This document shows, one piece after another, positions 25,358 to 34,178 of a DNA stretch of 64,000 nt. The stretch lies in the NCBI GenBank assembly GCA_963724945.1, contig CAVRWL010000003.1:2170001-2234000 (forward strand), written 5' to 3'. A model generated the notes under the pieces. That model searched no databases and was not told the origin of the DNA. It worked only from the letters and a program-made list of their open reading frames with translations. Every line of letters starts with the position of its first letter. The first letter of the stretch is position 1. The position numbers and the translations under genes are program-made. This DNA is from Hyphomicrobium_A sp963724945. GTDB taxonomy: Bacteria > Pseudomonadota > Alphaproteobacteria > Rhizobiales > Hyphomicrobiaceae.

Positions 25358-27256
25358 CTATTGCGCCTCGGCACCGGTCGCGCGCCTGAACTCGGCCTCG
25401 TTGACATGCGTGCCGAGGCGGTCCTGCAAGGCGACGACGTACTCGCTCAAGACCTCGTCGGTGAGCTGGCTCAGCAAGTCCTTGCTGAGGTGCTCGCGCT
25501 GCTCCTTGGTCGGCGCGGGGGCCGGCGTGATCTCGGTCACCTTGAACACGATGCGGGACTTGCCGTCCATCGTAGCGGCCGAGCCGGCCTTGTCCTTGGC
25601 CAGCGTGAACGCCTTGGCGACGGCGTCCTTCGACATCCCTTGCGGGTCGGTCGAGCGCGTGAACGGCGGGGTCGTATCGACCTTGACGCCGCCCGCCTCC
25701 TCGCCAAGCTTCGCCATGGGCGTGCCGGCGTCGGCCTCCTTGACGAGCTTGGCCGCGAGCTCGGAAATGAGGCGCGCACGCTCGTTCTTGATGGCGAGCT
25801 TCTTCACGTCCTCCTTCACCTCAGCGAACGGCTTCTGCTTGCCCTCGGTGACGCCGAGCACGTCGACCCAGGCGTAGCCGCCGTTGCGCAGCTCCACGGG
25901 CTCGTTCTCGAGCCCCACCTGGCTGTCGAAGCCGGACTTGATGATGGCGAGCGCATCCGGGAGCATGATCGCCGGCTTGCCGTCCGGTGTCTTATTGTAG
26001 CGGTCGGTCGCCGGGACCTCCAGATACTGGAGCTTCATCTGGTCGGCGGTCTCCTTCAAGGTCTTGCCGGCTGAGCGGTTGTCCTCGACCTCGTCGAGCA
26101 GCGTCTGCAGCTTCTGCTGCGCTTTCTGCTTGGCGAGCTTGTCGCGCACCTCGCCCTTGACGTCGGCAAGCGAATGCGTCACCGCCGGCTCGATGGCGGT
26201 TACGCGCAAGAGCACGGTGGCAAAGCGTCCCTCGACGACGTCGGAGACGGTATCCTTCTGCAAGCTAAAGGCGGCGTCGGCGATCTTGGGATCGATGAGG
26301 CGGTCCTTGCTGACGAGGCCGAGGTCGATGTCGGCATCCTTGGCGCCCGCCTCCTTGGCAACCTGGCCGAAGGTCTTCTTGCCGCTGGCGAGCTCCGCCT
26401 TGGCCGCTTCCGCAGCTTGTCTGTCCTTGAAAGCGATCTGTTGGATGCGGCGGCGCTCAGGTACGTTGTAGTCCTTCTTGGTATCATCGTAGCTGGCCGC
26501 GATCTCCGCGTCGGAGACGTCCATCTTGTCCTTGAGGCTGTCGACCGAGACGACGAGCGCGGCAAGCTTGCGGAACTCGGGCGACACGAAGTCGCTCTTG
26601 TTGCTCTCATACGTCTCTTTGAGCTTCGCCTCGTCCGGCTCGGGAACCGTCACTGCCTTGTCGGCGTCGATCGTGAAGTGCTGCGCGACGCGCTTCTCCT
26701 CCTTCCAGCTGTTCATGAGGTCGAGCAGCGGGTTGGGGATCGCCACGCCGTTGATAAGCGCCGTCGTCAGCTGCTGACGCAGCTCATCGCGCCGGCGCAG
26801 CTTGATGAAGCCGCGCTCGTTGACGCCGAGCTGGTTGAGGATGTTCTCCAAGTTGAGGCGCGAGAACTTGCCGTCGGGCCCCTTGAAGGCGGGATCGCTC
26901 TTGATTGCGTCGGCCAATTTTTCGTCCGAGAGCGCCAAATCGAGCTTGGCCGCGTGCGATTCGACCGCTGCCCACGCCATCTGCTGCGCGAGGATGCGGC
27001 GGTCGAGACCCGCAGCCCTCGCCTGCTCGACGCTGATGTGCTGCCCGGCTTGGTGCGAGATGAGGCGCAGCTCGTTCTGGAAGGAGCGCTGGAAGTCCTG
27101 AACGCTGATCTCCTTCGAGCCGACCTTGGCGAGCGAGCCGACGCCATAGTTGCGGAACACGGGCCCGATGCCCCAGATGGCGAAGCTCATCACGAGAATG
27201 GCAAACAGGATCTTGGCTACCGTTCCGGTAGAGCCGCGTCGCAGAGCGTCGAGCAT
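25358..27256 (-). CDS. ppiD: PpiD-like periplasmic chaperone / peptidylprolyl isomerase
   Basis: Membrane-anchored folding factor at the SecYEG exit. 632 residues. One N-terminal membrane helix (TVAKILFAILVMSFAIWGIGPVF) is followed by the SurA_N/PpiD chaperone region (KEISVQDFQRSFQNELRLIS, then GVNERGFIKLRRRDELRQQL). A parvulin-type domain lies at about residues 240-370 (VPERRRIQQIAFKDRQAAEAAK, KTFGQVAKEAGAKDADIDLGLV). A second chaperone half follows to the C-terminus. It is divergent from tpiA and upstream of trpE in one probable operon. Confidence 0.9.
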   Translation of the reverse strand: MLDALRRGSTGTVAKILFAILVMSFAIWGIGPVFRNYGVGSLAKVGSKEISVQDFQRSFQNELRLISHQAGQHISVEQARAAGLDRRILAQQMAWAAVESHAAKLDLALSDEKLADAIKSDPAFKGPDGKFSRLNLENILNQLGVNERGFIKLRRRDELRQQLTTALINGVAIPNPLLDLMNSWKEEKRVAQHFTIDADKAVTVPEPDEAKLKETYESNKSDFVSPEFRKLAALVVSVDSLKDKMDVSDAEIAASYDDTKKDYNVPERRRIQQIAFKDRQAAEAAKAELASGKKTFGQVAKEAGAKDADIDLGLVSKDRLIDPKIADAAFSLQKDTVSDVVEGRFATVLLRVTAIEPAVTHSLADVKGEVRDKLAKQKAQQKLQTLLDEVEDNRSAGKTLKETADQMKLQYLEVPATDRYNKTPDGKPAIMLPDALAIIKSGFDSQVGLENEPVELRNGGYAWVDVLGVTEGKQKPFAEVKEDVKKLAIKNERARLISELAAKLVKEADAGTPMAKLGEEAGGVKVDTTPPFTRSTDPQGMSKDAVAKAFTLAKDKAGSAATMDGKSRIVFKVTEITPAPAPTKEQREHLSKDLLSQLTDEVLSEYVVALQDRLGTHVNEAEFRRATGAEAQ

Positions 27257-27486
27257 GGAGAGTTCATTCCGTTCGTTGAGCGGCTACGTGCACCCGCGCG
27301 GTTCGTCCACCGGGTTCGCAAGGCCGCGACAAGTCAGCGAAGATCCTTCGCGTGACGGCGCATGTCAGCATGATATGAAGCGCAGCCGCTCCGTTATTGC
27401 AAGGGCGGCCGCGCCCCGCCGCCGGGGCCCGCCCCCGGGTACGGCCCGCCGCCAAGCTTAACGGGCCCAATCGCAAGGGAGTGTCC

Positions 27487-28260
27487 ATGGCCGAGGCTGC
27501 CCGCACCATTCGCCCGCTCGTCGCCGGGAACTGGAAGATGAACGGCTTGAGGGCGCAGTTGGGCGAGGCTCTACGCGTGCGCGATGCCGTCTCCGCCCCG
27601 GGTGCGGGGACACAAGCCGATGTGATGATCTGCCCGCCGGCGACGCTCATTCTGCCGCTCGCAGAGGCCGCGCAAGGCTCCAAGCTGCTCGTTGGGGCGC
27701 AGGACTGCCACTGGGAGGCTTGCGGGCCCTACACGGGCGACATCGCGGCCGAGATGCTGAAGGATGCCGGTGCGGTCGCCGTGATCGTCGGGCATTCGGA
27801 GCGGCGCGGCGGGCACGGCGAGCGCGACCGCGACGTTCGCCGCAAGGCGGAGGCCGCCCATCGGGCGGGGCTCGCCGCGATCGTGTGCGTCGGCGAGACG
27901 GCGGGGGAGCGCAACGCAGGGCTAACCTTGGAGGTGGTCGGGCGTCAGCTCGGCGCGTCGCTGCCGCACGCGGCGAGTGCGGCGAATACCGCGATCGCCT
28001 ACGAGCCGGTGTGGGCGATCGGAACCGGCCACACGCCCGGCGCGGCGGACGTTCTGCAGGTTCACGCGGCGATTTGGGGCGTGCTGACGGCCCGCTTCGG
28101 GGGCGAAGGCGCCAGCATGCGCATTCTTTACGGTGGCTCCGTCAAGCCCGCGAACGCCCGCGAGCTCTTGAGCCTCGACAACGTGAACGGAGCCTTGGTC
28201 GGCGGCGCCAGCCTCAAGGCGGAGGAATTCATGGCAATTGTCGCGGCGTATCAACATTGA
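27487..28260 (+). CDS. tpiA: Triosephosphate isomerase
   Basis: Interconverts dihydroxyacetone phosphate and glyceraldehyde 3-phosphate. 257 residues from ATG 27487, which has a GGGAG run a few bases upstream. All catalytic elements are present: Lys in GNWKMN (residues 14-19), His103 in GHSERR, Glu173 in YEPVWAIGTG and the phosphate-binding YGGSVKPANA. Where many enzymes have a flexible HSERRxxxxE loop, this one has HSERRGGHGERD, still within the family. An in-frame extension to 27397 is a GC-rich leader without family similarity. It opens a plus-strand run that includes secG and pyrG. Confidence 0.96.
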   Translation: MAEAARTIRPLVAGNWKMNGLRAQLGEALRVRDAVSAPGAGTQADVMICPPATLILPLAEAAQGSKLLVGAQDCHWEACGPYTGDIAAEMLKDAGAVAVIVGHSERRGGHGERDRDVRRKAEAAHRAGLAAIVCVGETAGERNAGLTLEVVGRQLGASLPHAASAANTAIAYEPVWAIGTGHTPGAADVLQVHAAIWGVLTARFGGEGASMRILYGGSVKPANARELLSLDNVNGALVGGASLKAEEFMAIVAAYQH

Positions 28261-28309
28261 CGTGCTCATGCGGTGTGGGAATCACCCGAAGAGGTGGTAG
28301 AGTTGAGTC

Positions 28310-29188
28310 ATGCCATGTTTTCGCGTTTCCGGGACTGGGGGGACAGTTCATCCGGTGAAGGGGGGCACGAGACTGATCGGGACCGGATTGGCGCTGGCGC
28401 TTTTAGCGGCCGGCGACGGTGGTGCCTGGGCCGACAAGCTCGACAAAGACGCCTGCAAGGCTCTGAAGGCGGAGCAGGCCGATCTCATCGCCGGCGGCGT
28501 CAGAAGCGACATGGAGCGAGGTCCGGAGTGGGCCGCGGCTAACCTGACGCGCGACCGGCTGGACGAGATCAAGCGTCTGATCGAGATCGGGGATCAGCTC
28601 GAGTTCCGCTGCGGCTCGGGCGGCGTTTTCGTCGCCAGACACGCGAGGAAGCACGTCGTCCCGGAAGGGCCTGCAAAGAAGCCGCCGCGTCTCAATGAGA
28701 CAAAGCGCGCGACGGCCTCTCCGGCAGCGGCTTTGCGGGCGCCGCCCGCGCACAAAGCTCCGAACGTGGGGCGCGCGGAGACCGCAAAGCCCAAGGCAAA
28801 GCCCCGGGCGAGGAGCGCGAGCGCGGCGGAGCTGCCAAAACCGGCTGTGTCCGCAACGGCTACAGCTGCCGCGGTGTCGCCACCAAAACCCGTTGCTCCA
28901 GCAACGGTTGCGGCTAAGCCGACCCTACCCGCGACGGTGGCGGCGAAGCCTGCAGCCACCGCATCCGCACCGTCTGCTGTCAAGCCGGCAAAGCTCGCCG
29001 CGCCGGCAATGGCCTCGGCGGCGCTCGCCGAGGACACGGCGGAAGTCTTGCCGCCGCCGGTGAAGCCGACAATGGCCACGAAGCCGACAACGGCCAAGAA
29101 GGCGGCGCGCCGCCCGTCGAGCACCACTTACGTGTCCCCGCGGGACGTCAATCCGGGCTTTCTGACGCGCTACGGCGCCGGTCCTTGA
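28310..29188 (+). CDS. Exported Ala/Pro/Lys-rich conserved hypothetical protein
   Basis: 292 residues. A probable signal peptide (LIGTGLALALLAAGDGGAWA, about residues 22-41) precedes a short conserved domain, DKDACKALKAEQADLIAGG then ERGPEWAAANLTRDRLDEIKRLIEIGDQLEFRC, with two Cys. The remainder is a long Ala-Pro-Lys tail like those spanning the periplasm, ending in STTYVSPRDVNPGFLTRYG. Similar genes occur between tpiA and secG in Hyphomicrobiales. GTG 28355 is an alternative start, closer to the signal peptide. Function unknown. Confidence 0.65.
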   Translation: MPCFRVSGTGGTVHPVKGGTRLIGTGLALALLAAGDGGAWADKLDKDACKALKAEQADLIAGGVRSDMERGPEWAAANLTRDRLDEIKRLIEIGDQLEFRCGSGGVFVARHARKHVVPEGPAKKPPRLNETKRATASPAAALRAPPAHKAPNVGRAETAKPKAKPRARSASAAELPKPAVSATATAAAVSPPKPVAPATVAAKPTLPATVAAKPAATASAPSAVKPAKLAAPAMASAALAEDTAEVLPPPVKPTMATKPTTAKKAARRPSSTTYVSPRDVNPGFLTRYGAGP

Positions 29189-29281
29189 AGCCTCGGCGCC
29201 GGTCGCGGCCGGCCACTAGCCTGCTCCGACCATCTGGTATAGAACCCGCGGCAGACACCGCGTCAGGGAACCTCGGAGCCC

Positions 29282-29668
29282 ATGATTACCGCCCTTCTCG
29301 TCCTCCATCTGCTGATTGCCTCCGCGCTCGTCGGCGTCGTGCTGCTGCAGCGGTCGGAAGGCGGCGCGCTCGGCATGGGCAGCGGGGGCGGGGGCGGGGG
29401 ATTCTTGACGGGACGGGGAACGGCCAATCTGCTGACGCGCACCACCGCCGCGCTCGCCGCGGCGTTCTTCACGACGAGCATCCTCCTGACGCTGGCGGCG
29501 CAGAGGAACACGCCGAAGCAGTCGATCCTCGATTCTGGTGCGGCCACTGCGCCCGCGAGCACGGCGCCTGCCGGGGGCACGACCGCCAAGGTGCCGGCGA
29601 CACCCGAGGGCGGCCGCGGCGGCATTCTCGACAAGCTGCAGCAGCCTTCCGTCCCCCAATCGCACTGA
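29282..29668 (+). CDS. secG: Preprotein translocase subunit SecG
   Basis: Small auxiliary subunit of the SecYEG channel. 128 residues. The first membrane helix is TALLVLHLLIASALVGVVLL, followed by the conserved QRSEGGALGMGSGGGGGGF loop and a second helix TAALAAAFFTTSILLTLAA. The long Ala/Pro/Gly-rich C-terminal tail is normal in alphaproteobacterial SecG. Its position between tpiA and pyrG is the lineage-typical arrangement. Confidence 0.93.
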   Translation: MITALLVLHLLIASALVGVVLLQRSEGGALGMGSGGGGGGFLTGRGTANLLTRTTAALAAAFFTTSILLTLAAQRNTPKQSILDSGAATAPASTAPAGGTTAKVPATPEGGRGGILDKLQQPSVPQSH

Positions 29669-29767
29669 GGGCGCCGCGCGTCGTCCGCCCCAGGCGGCCC
29701 GCCTGAGCTGTTAGAGTGTGGCGTCCTTGCACCTTTCTCGGCGCACTTTCGCGGGTATCATCCGCCC

Positions 29768-30370
29768 ATGAGCTTGTCGGGCATGGGCATCTCGGGCATG
29801 GGCTTCTCGGGCTCGCCGTTGCCGCGTCGTCTTCGCCACGACGCGCGATCGAGGCATGAGGTCTTGGCGCGGCTCACCGGTCTCTTCTGGTGCGCCGCCC
29901 TCGCTGGCTGCTCGGGCATTCCCCACATCGTGCCGGTCGCCTCCTACGGCTCATCCAACATTTTCTCGCCTGCGGGCTATGACCAGACCAAGATCGACGA
30001 CACGCACTACAAGGTGAAGGCCGTCGGCACGGAAGCAACCCCCAAGGAGCGCGTGGAGAAGATCGCCAGAGCGCGCGCGGCGCAGATCGGCGTGGAGCAG
30101 CACCTTGCATACTTCAAGGTGACGAGCGTCGAGCACGGGTTCTCGTGCAGCAAGAAGCAGTCGGGCTACAAGAGCGAGGATACGCCGGCGAGCAGTCACC
30201 AGACGGTGATGCTCGACGTCATCTATGCGAAGGACGCAACCGACCCTGGTTTCGCGAGCTCTGCGCAGACGTTCGAGGCTCTAAGCTCGGAGATCGCCAA
30301 CGAGGTCGTGGCGCCCGACGCCGAGGCGGTTGCGATCCAAGAGACCCGCGCAGGTTGCGGAGCTGGATGA
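29768..30370 (+). CDS. CC0125/CC1285-type lipoprotein
   Basis: Up to 200 residues. A lipobox-like ALAGC ends the hydrophobic segment LTGLFWCAALAGC, which would make Cys48 the lipidated residue. The first 30 residues are low-complexity (SGMGISGMGFSGS repeats), so the true start may be an internal one such as TTG 29864. The mature domain has GYDQTKIDDTHYKVKAVG, EKIARARAAQIGVEQHLAYFKV and two Cys, and resembles the CC0125/CC1285 lipoprotein family. Function unknown, probably outer-membrane-associated. Confidence 0.65.
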   Translation: MSLSGMGISGMGFSGSPLPRRLRHDARSRHEVLARLTGLFWCAALAGCSGIPHIVPVASYGSSNIFSPAGYDQTKIDDTHYKVKAVGTEATPKERVEKIARARAAQIGVEQHLAYFKVTSVEHGFSCSKKQSGYKSEDTPASSHQTVMLDVIYAKDATDPGFASSAQTFEALSSEIANEVVAPDAEAVAIQETRAGCGAG

Positions 30371-30481
30371 GGCCTTTTGTGCCCCGCTCCGCAGCCGCAA
30401 CACCTTGTTTTTACCGCGATCGGGGATGAGGCGATAATGACGCTTCGAATTGAGCGCCTCTTCGTGTAAGCCTCAAAGCCC

Positions 30482-32110
30482 ATGCAGCGGTACATCTTCA
30501 TTACCGGCGGCGTGGTGTCCTCCCTCGGCAAAGGCTTGGCGTCCGCCGCTCTCGGCGCGCTCCTGCAAGCCCGCGGCTACTCGGTCCGCCTGCGCAAGCT
30601 CGATCCCTACCTCAACGTCGATCCCGGCACGATGAGCCCCTATCAGCACGGGGAGGTGTTCGTGACCGACGACGGGGCGGAGACGGATCTCGACCTCGGG
30701 CACTACGAGCGCTTCACCGGCGTGCCGGCGAAGAAGTCGGACAACGTGACGACGGGGCGCATCTACCAGGACATCCTCGCTCGTGAGCGGCGCGGGGCCT
30801 ATCTCGGCGGCACCGTCCAGGTGATCCCGCACGTCACCGATGCCATCAAGGAGTTCGTGGCAAACGGGAATGAGGACGTCGATTTCGTGCTGGTCGAGAT
30901 CGGCGGCACCGTGGGCGACATCGAGGGGCTGCCGTTCTTCGAGGCAATCCGCCAGCTCGGCAACGATCTGCCCGTCGGCGCTTCGATCTTCATCCATCTG
31001 ACGCTGGTGCCGTTCATTCCCTCCGCGGGCGAGCTCAAGACCAAGCCGACGCAGCATTCGGTCAAGGAGCTGCGCTCGATCGGTGTCCAGCCCAACATCC
31101 TCCTGTGCCGCTCCGACCGGCCGATCCCCGCGACCGAGCGGCGCAAGATCGCGCTCTTCTGCAACGTGCGCGAGGAGGCGGTGATCCAGGCTCTGGATGT
31201 GCCCTCCATCTACGAGGTGCCGCTCGCCTACCACCGCGAGGGGCTCGACGAGCAGGTTCTCCGCGCCTTCGGCATCAGCAGCGCGCCGCGGCCCGATCTG
31301 ACGCGCTGGGAGACGATCGCGCAAGCGATCGAGACGCCCGAGGGCGACGTGACGATCGCCGTCGTCGGCAAGTACACAGGGCTCAAGGACGCCTACAAGT
31401 CGCTGATCGAGGCGCTCGTGCATGGCGGCATCGCCAACCGCGTCAAGGTCAACCTCGAATGGATTGAGTCGGAGATTTTCGAGCGCGAGGACCCGGCCCC
31501 CTACCTCGAAGGCGTCAACGGCATCCTCGTCCCGGGCGGGTTCGGCGAGCGCGGCTCGGAGGGCAAGATTCTCGCCGCCAAGTTCGCGCGCGAGCGCGGC
31601 GTGCCCTATTTCGGCATCTGCTTCGGGATGCAGATGGCGTGCCTGGAGGCCGCCCGCAATCTCGTCGGCCTGCGCGCGGCCAACTCCACCGAGTTCGGGG
31701 CGACGCCAGAGCCCGTGATCGGCCTGATGACCGAGTGGATGCGCGGCAACGAGCTCGAGCAGCGCCGCCAGGGGGGCGACCTCGGCGGCACGATGCGACT
31801 CGGCGCCTATCCGGCCGAGCTCGCCGCGGACAGCAAGATCGCCGCGATCTACGGGACGACCCGCATCTCCGAGCGCCACCGCCACCGCTACGAGGTCAAT
31901 ACCAAGTACCGCGGAGAGCTCGAGGCGGCAGGCCTCAAGTTCGCCGGCCTTTCGCCCGACGGGCTGTTGCCGGAGACGGTCGAGTACCCCGACCATCCCT
32001 GGTTCATCGGCGTGCAGTACCACCCGGAGCTGAAAAGCCGCCCGTTCGACCCCCACCCCTTGTTCCGCTCCTTTATCGCCGCGGCGGTGGAGCAGAGCCG
32101 GCTGGTGTAG
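30482..32110 (+). CDS. pyrG: CTP synthase
   Basis: Converts UTP to CTP using glutamine and ATP. 542 residues. The N-terminal synthase domain starts YIFITGGVVSSLGKGLASAA and has PYLNVDPGTMSPYQHGEVFV and ELRSIGVQPNILLCRSDRPI. The class I glutaminase domain has GILVPGGFGERGSEGK and the nucleophile Cys in PYFGICFGMQMACLEAARN, with the His-Glu pair in VQYHPELKSRP. ATG 30482 closely follows the preceding region. Neighbours secG upstream and kdsA downstream are conserved in the order. A hairpin with a T-run lies 115 bases after the stop. Confidence 0.97.
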   Translation: MQRYIFITGGVVSSLGKGLASAALGALLQARGYSVRLRKLDPYLNVDPGTMSPYQHGEVFVTDDGAETDLDLGHYERFTGVPAKKSDNVTTGRIYQDILARERRGAYLGGTVQVIPHVTDAIKEFVANGNEDVDFVLVEIGGTVGDIEGLPFFEAIRQLGNDLPVGASIFIHLTLVPFIPSAGELKTKPTQHSVKELRSIGVQPNILLCRSDRPIPATERRKIALFCNVREEAVIQALDVPSIYEVPLAYHREGLDEQVLRAFGISSAPRPDLTRWETIAQAIETPEGDVTIAVVGKYTGLKDAYKSLIEALVHGGIANRVKVNLEWIESEIFEREDPAPYLEGVNGILVPGGFGERGSEGKILAAKFARERGVPYFGICFGMQMACLEAARNLVGLRAANSTEFGATPEPVIGLMTEWMRGNELEQRRQGGDLGGTMRLGAYPAELAADSKIAAIYGTTRISERHRHRYEVNTKYRGELEAAGLKFAGLSPDGLLPETVEYPDHPWFIGVQYHPELKSRPFDPHPLFRSFIAAAVEQSRLV

Positions 32111-32171
32111 GCGTGCAGCGCAATCGACCGGTTTGCGCTGCGGTCGCCAACTCGTTTGACCGTCAAAAGCG

Positions 32172-32188
32172 TGCACGATTTCTGTGCA
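32172..32188. promoter_or_regulatory. NtrC-type enhancer site
   Basis: TGCAC at 32172-32176 and its exact inverted partner GTGCA at 32184-32188, separated by seven bases, reproduce the TGCAC-N7-GTGCA geometry of the classical NtrC sites upstream of glnA. It lies about 100 bases upstream of a sigma-54-like promoter before the PII gene, the usual enhancer distance. Confidence 0.5.
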
Positions 32189-32224
32189 AATTCCTAATTC
32201 ATCGTCCTGCAGGACGGCTGCGAG

Positions 32225-32249
32225 AAGAGCGCCAGAGTCGCGCTTTTTT
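32225..32249 (+). terminator. Rho-independent terminator after pyrG
   Basis: AGCGC (32228-32232) pairs with GCGCT (32240-32244) around a seven-base loop, and the stem can extend by flanking A-T and G-T pairs. TTTTTT follows (32244-32249). It lies between the pyrG stop and the PII promoter. Confidence 0.6.
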
Positions 32250-32286
32250 CATGAGTATCAATGGCTTCTCGGAAATGCCGGCCGAC

Positions 32287-32302
32287 TGGCACGGGTCTTG
32301 AT
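32287..32302 (+). promoter_or_regulatory. Candidate sigma-54 promoter of the PII gene
   Basis: TGGCACG (32287-32293), four bases, then TTGAT (32298-32302). The -24 element matches the sigma-54 consensus fully; the -12 element has TTGA instead of TTGC, its one deviation. The spacing is correct. Together with the upstream NtrC-type site it suggests induction under nitrogen limitation. The PII start codon is 90 bases downstream. Confidence 0.42.
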
Positions 32303-32392
32303 TGCGTTTAGGGTTATTAACCATACGTCGGCTCTCGATAGACCGGCGGTGGGCCCGCAACGGGCAAGGGATTCACACGAAGGAGACGACCC

Positions 32393-32731
32393 ATGAAACT
32401 CGTTACTGCAATCATCAAGCCCTTCAAGCTCGACGAAGTGCGCGGCGCGCTGACCAAGCTCGGCGTCAACGGCATGACGGTCACCGAGGTCAAGGGCTTC
32501 GGCCGCCAGAAGGGCCACACCGAGGTCTACCGCGGTGCGGAATACACGGTAAACCTGCTCCCCAAGGTGAAAATCGAGGTGGCGGTGGCCACCGGACAGG
32601 TCGACGGCGTCGTCGGCGCGATCCGGCAGGCCGCCAACACCGGCTCGATCGGCGACGGCAAGATCTTCGTCTCGCCGATCGAGCAGATGATGCGGATCCG
32701 CACCGGCGAATCAGCCGAAGCGGCGCTCTAA
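32393..32731 (+). CDS. glnK: PII nitrogen regulatory protein
   Basis: Trimeric cytosolic signal protein that senses ATP/ADP and 2-oxoglutarate and controls NtrB, AmtB and GlnE-type targets. 112 residues. MKLVTAIIKPFKLDEV begins the family fold, and the T-loop contains the uridylylation site Tyr51 in HTEVYRGAEYTVN. The C-terminal VDGVVGAIRQAANTGSIGDGKIFVSPIE is the standard PII motif. The N-terminal sequence looks more like GlnK than GlnB, but no amtB follows, so the assignment to paralogue is tentative. An AAGGAG-type ribosome-binding site precedes ATG 32393. Confidence 0.9.
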   Translation: MKLVTAIIKPFKLDEVRGALTKLGVNGMTVTEVKGFGRQKGHTEVYRGAEYTVNLLPKVKIEVAVATGQVDGVVGAIRQAANTGSIGDGKIFVSPIEQMMRIRTGESAEAAL

Positions 32732-32935
32732 TTCTCGTGTGCCTCCCGCCGGGATCGCTTGGGTGATAGCATCCAGGATCCCGGCGGGGCGCCCGGGCGG
32801 GAAAGGGCACCGGTCCCCGAATCGGTCGATAAGCGGTAGGCGGAGGGCGTCGGTGCCTTGCCGGCCCTTCGCAGACGAGCCGCGGCGTTAGATCGCGGCG
32901 TCAACGAGCACAGACGCTTCAGGGGAGCGGCACAC

Positions 32936-33196
32936 ATGCCAATCGATCTTCAGTCACTCATCATCCTGCTCATCATCGGCGCGATCGCCGGCTGGCTCGC
33001 CGGGCTGATCGTCAAAGGTTACGGCTTCGGTCTGATCGGCAACATCGTCGTCGGCATCGTCGGCGCGTTCATCGGCGAGTGGCTATTTCCCATGCTTGGG
33101 TTCGGGGGGTCCGAGCTCATCGGCCTCATCATCACGGCCACGCTCGGTGCGGTCATCCTCTTGGTCGTGATCGGGCTCATCCGCCGCGTCGCTTGA
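32936..33196 (+). CDS. GlsB/YeaQ/YmgE-family small membrane protein
   Basis: 86 residues from ATG 32936 after a GGGGAG run. Three hydrophobic segments with the glycine pattern of transglycosylase-associated proteins: LIILLIIGAIAGWLAGLIVKG, GLIGNIVVGIVGAFIGEWLFP, and LIGLIITATLGAVILLVVIGLIRR. These small inner-membrane proteins are often stress-induced; their biochemical function is not established. The open frame extends upstream to 32858 without family similarity. The PII gene ends 204 bases before it. Confidence 0.88.
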   Translation: MPIDLQSLIILLIIGAIAGWLAGLIVKGYGFGLIGNIVVGIVGAFIGEWLFPMLGFGGSELIGLIITATLGAVILLVVIGLIRRVA

Positions 33197-33215
33197 GCCC
33201 GTTAAGGGCTTCGCG

Positions 33216-33240
33216 TGACCGCGCCCAATGGGCGCGGTCA
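33216..33240. terminator. Strong hairpin between glsB and kdsA
   Basis: TGACCGCGCCC (33216-33226) and its exact complement GGGCGCGGTCA (33230-33240) form an 11 bp stem around three bases. No T-run follows, so it is a terminator-like hairpin or a processing signal rather than a standard terminator. It sits 20 bases after the glsB stop. Confidence 0.5.
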
Positions 33241-33278
33241 TCGGCCAACCGGCGTTCCTCCCCGTGGTATAAGGGGCC

Positions 33279-34139
33279 ATGAGCAAGCATGACCCCCTAA
33301 AGCCGAACGCGCGCGTCGCCGTCGCCGGCGTGACGATCGCCAACGACGCGCCGATCGCGGTGTTCGCCGGCCCCTGCCAGATGGAGAGCCGTGCGCACGC
33401 GCTCGAGACGGCATCGGCGCTCAAGGAGATCGCCGGCCGGCTAGGCTTCGGGCTGATCTACAAGACGTCGTTCGACAAGGCCAACCGCACCTCGCTTGCG
33501 GGCCGGCGCGGCATTGGCCTTGAAGCCGCGCTCCCCGTCTTCGCGGAAATCCGCGAGCGCCTCAAGCTTCCCGTCGTCACCGACGTGCACGAGATCGCCC
33601 AGTGCGCGCTCGTTGCCCCCGTCGTCGACGTCCTGCAGATCCCCGCCTTCCTCTGCCGGCAGACCGATCTCCTCATCGCCGCGGCCAAGACGGGGCGCGT
33701 CGTCAAGGTCAAGAAGGGACAGTTCCTCGCGCCCTGGGACATGAAGAACGTCGTCGCCAAGATCGTCGGCTCCGGCAATCCCAACGTGCTCGTCACCGAG
33801 CGCGGGTCCTCGTTCGGCTACAACACGCTCGTTGCCGACATGCGCGCGCTGCCCATCATGGCGGAGACGGGCTGTCCGGTGATCTTCGATGCGACGCACG
33901 CGGTGCAGCAGCCGGGCGGGCAGGGGACGAGCTCGGGCGGCGACCGCCGCTTCGTGCCGGTGCTGGCACGTGCGGCCGTCGCGGTCGGCGTCGCCGGCCT
34001 CTTCATCGAGACGCACGAGGACCCCGACGCAGCGCCGTCGGATGGCCCCAACATGCTCCCCTTGAAGGATTTCGAGCCGCTGATGGCGGAGCTGACCGCG
34101 ATCGATGCGCTGATCAAGCGGCAAGCGCGCGTGCCCTAG
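33279..34139 (+). CDS. kdsA: 3-deoxy-8-phosphooctulonate (Kdo-8-P) synthase
   Basis: Condenses phosphoenolpyruvate with arabinose 5-phosphate to give Kdo 8-phosphate for lipopolysaccharide. 286 residues. Conserved elements: AVFAGPCQMESR, YKTSFDKANRTS, GIGLEAALPVF, VTDVHEI, LQIPAFLCRQTDLL, KVKKGQFLAPWDMKN, TERGSSFGYNTLV and FDATHAVQQPGG. Cys33 in AGPCQMES suggests the metal-dependent class (as in Aquifex); the E. coli type has Asn there. Synteny with pyrG upstream is lineage-typical; eno does not follow here. Confidence 0.95.
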   Translation: MSKHDPLKPNARVAVAGVTIANDAPIAVFAGPCQMESRAHALETASALKEIAGRLGFGLIYKTSFDKANRTSLAGRRGIGLEAALPVFAEIRERLKLPVVTDVHEIAQCALVAPVVDVLQIPAFLCRQTDLLIAAAKTGRVVKVKKGQFLAPWDMKNVVAKIVGSGNPNVLVTERGSSFGYNTLVADMRALPIMAETGCPVIFDATHAVQQPGGQGTSSGGDRRFVPVLARAAVAVGVAGLFIETHEDPDAAPSDGPNMLPLKDFEPLMAELTAIDALIKRQARVP

Positions 34140-34178
34140 GCCGCGCGCCGCCGGCTTGTAATCTCAGTCAGCGCTCAG

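Noticed and set aside
30473..32176. 567-codon minus-strand frame opposite pyrG
   Set aside because: Antisense shadow of CTP synthase, without recognisable family content.
32301..32320. CtrA-like TTTA...TTAAC before the PII gene
   Set aside because: The spacing is six rather than seven bases and the first half is TTTA.
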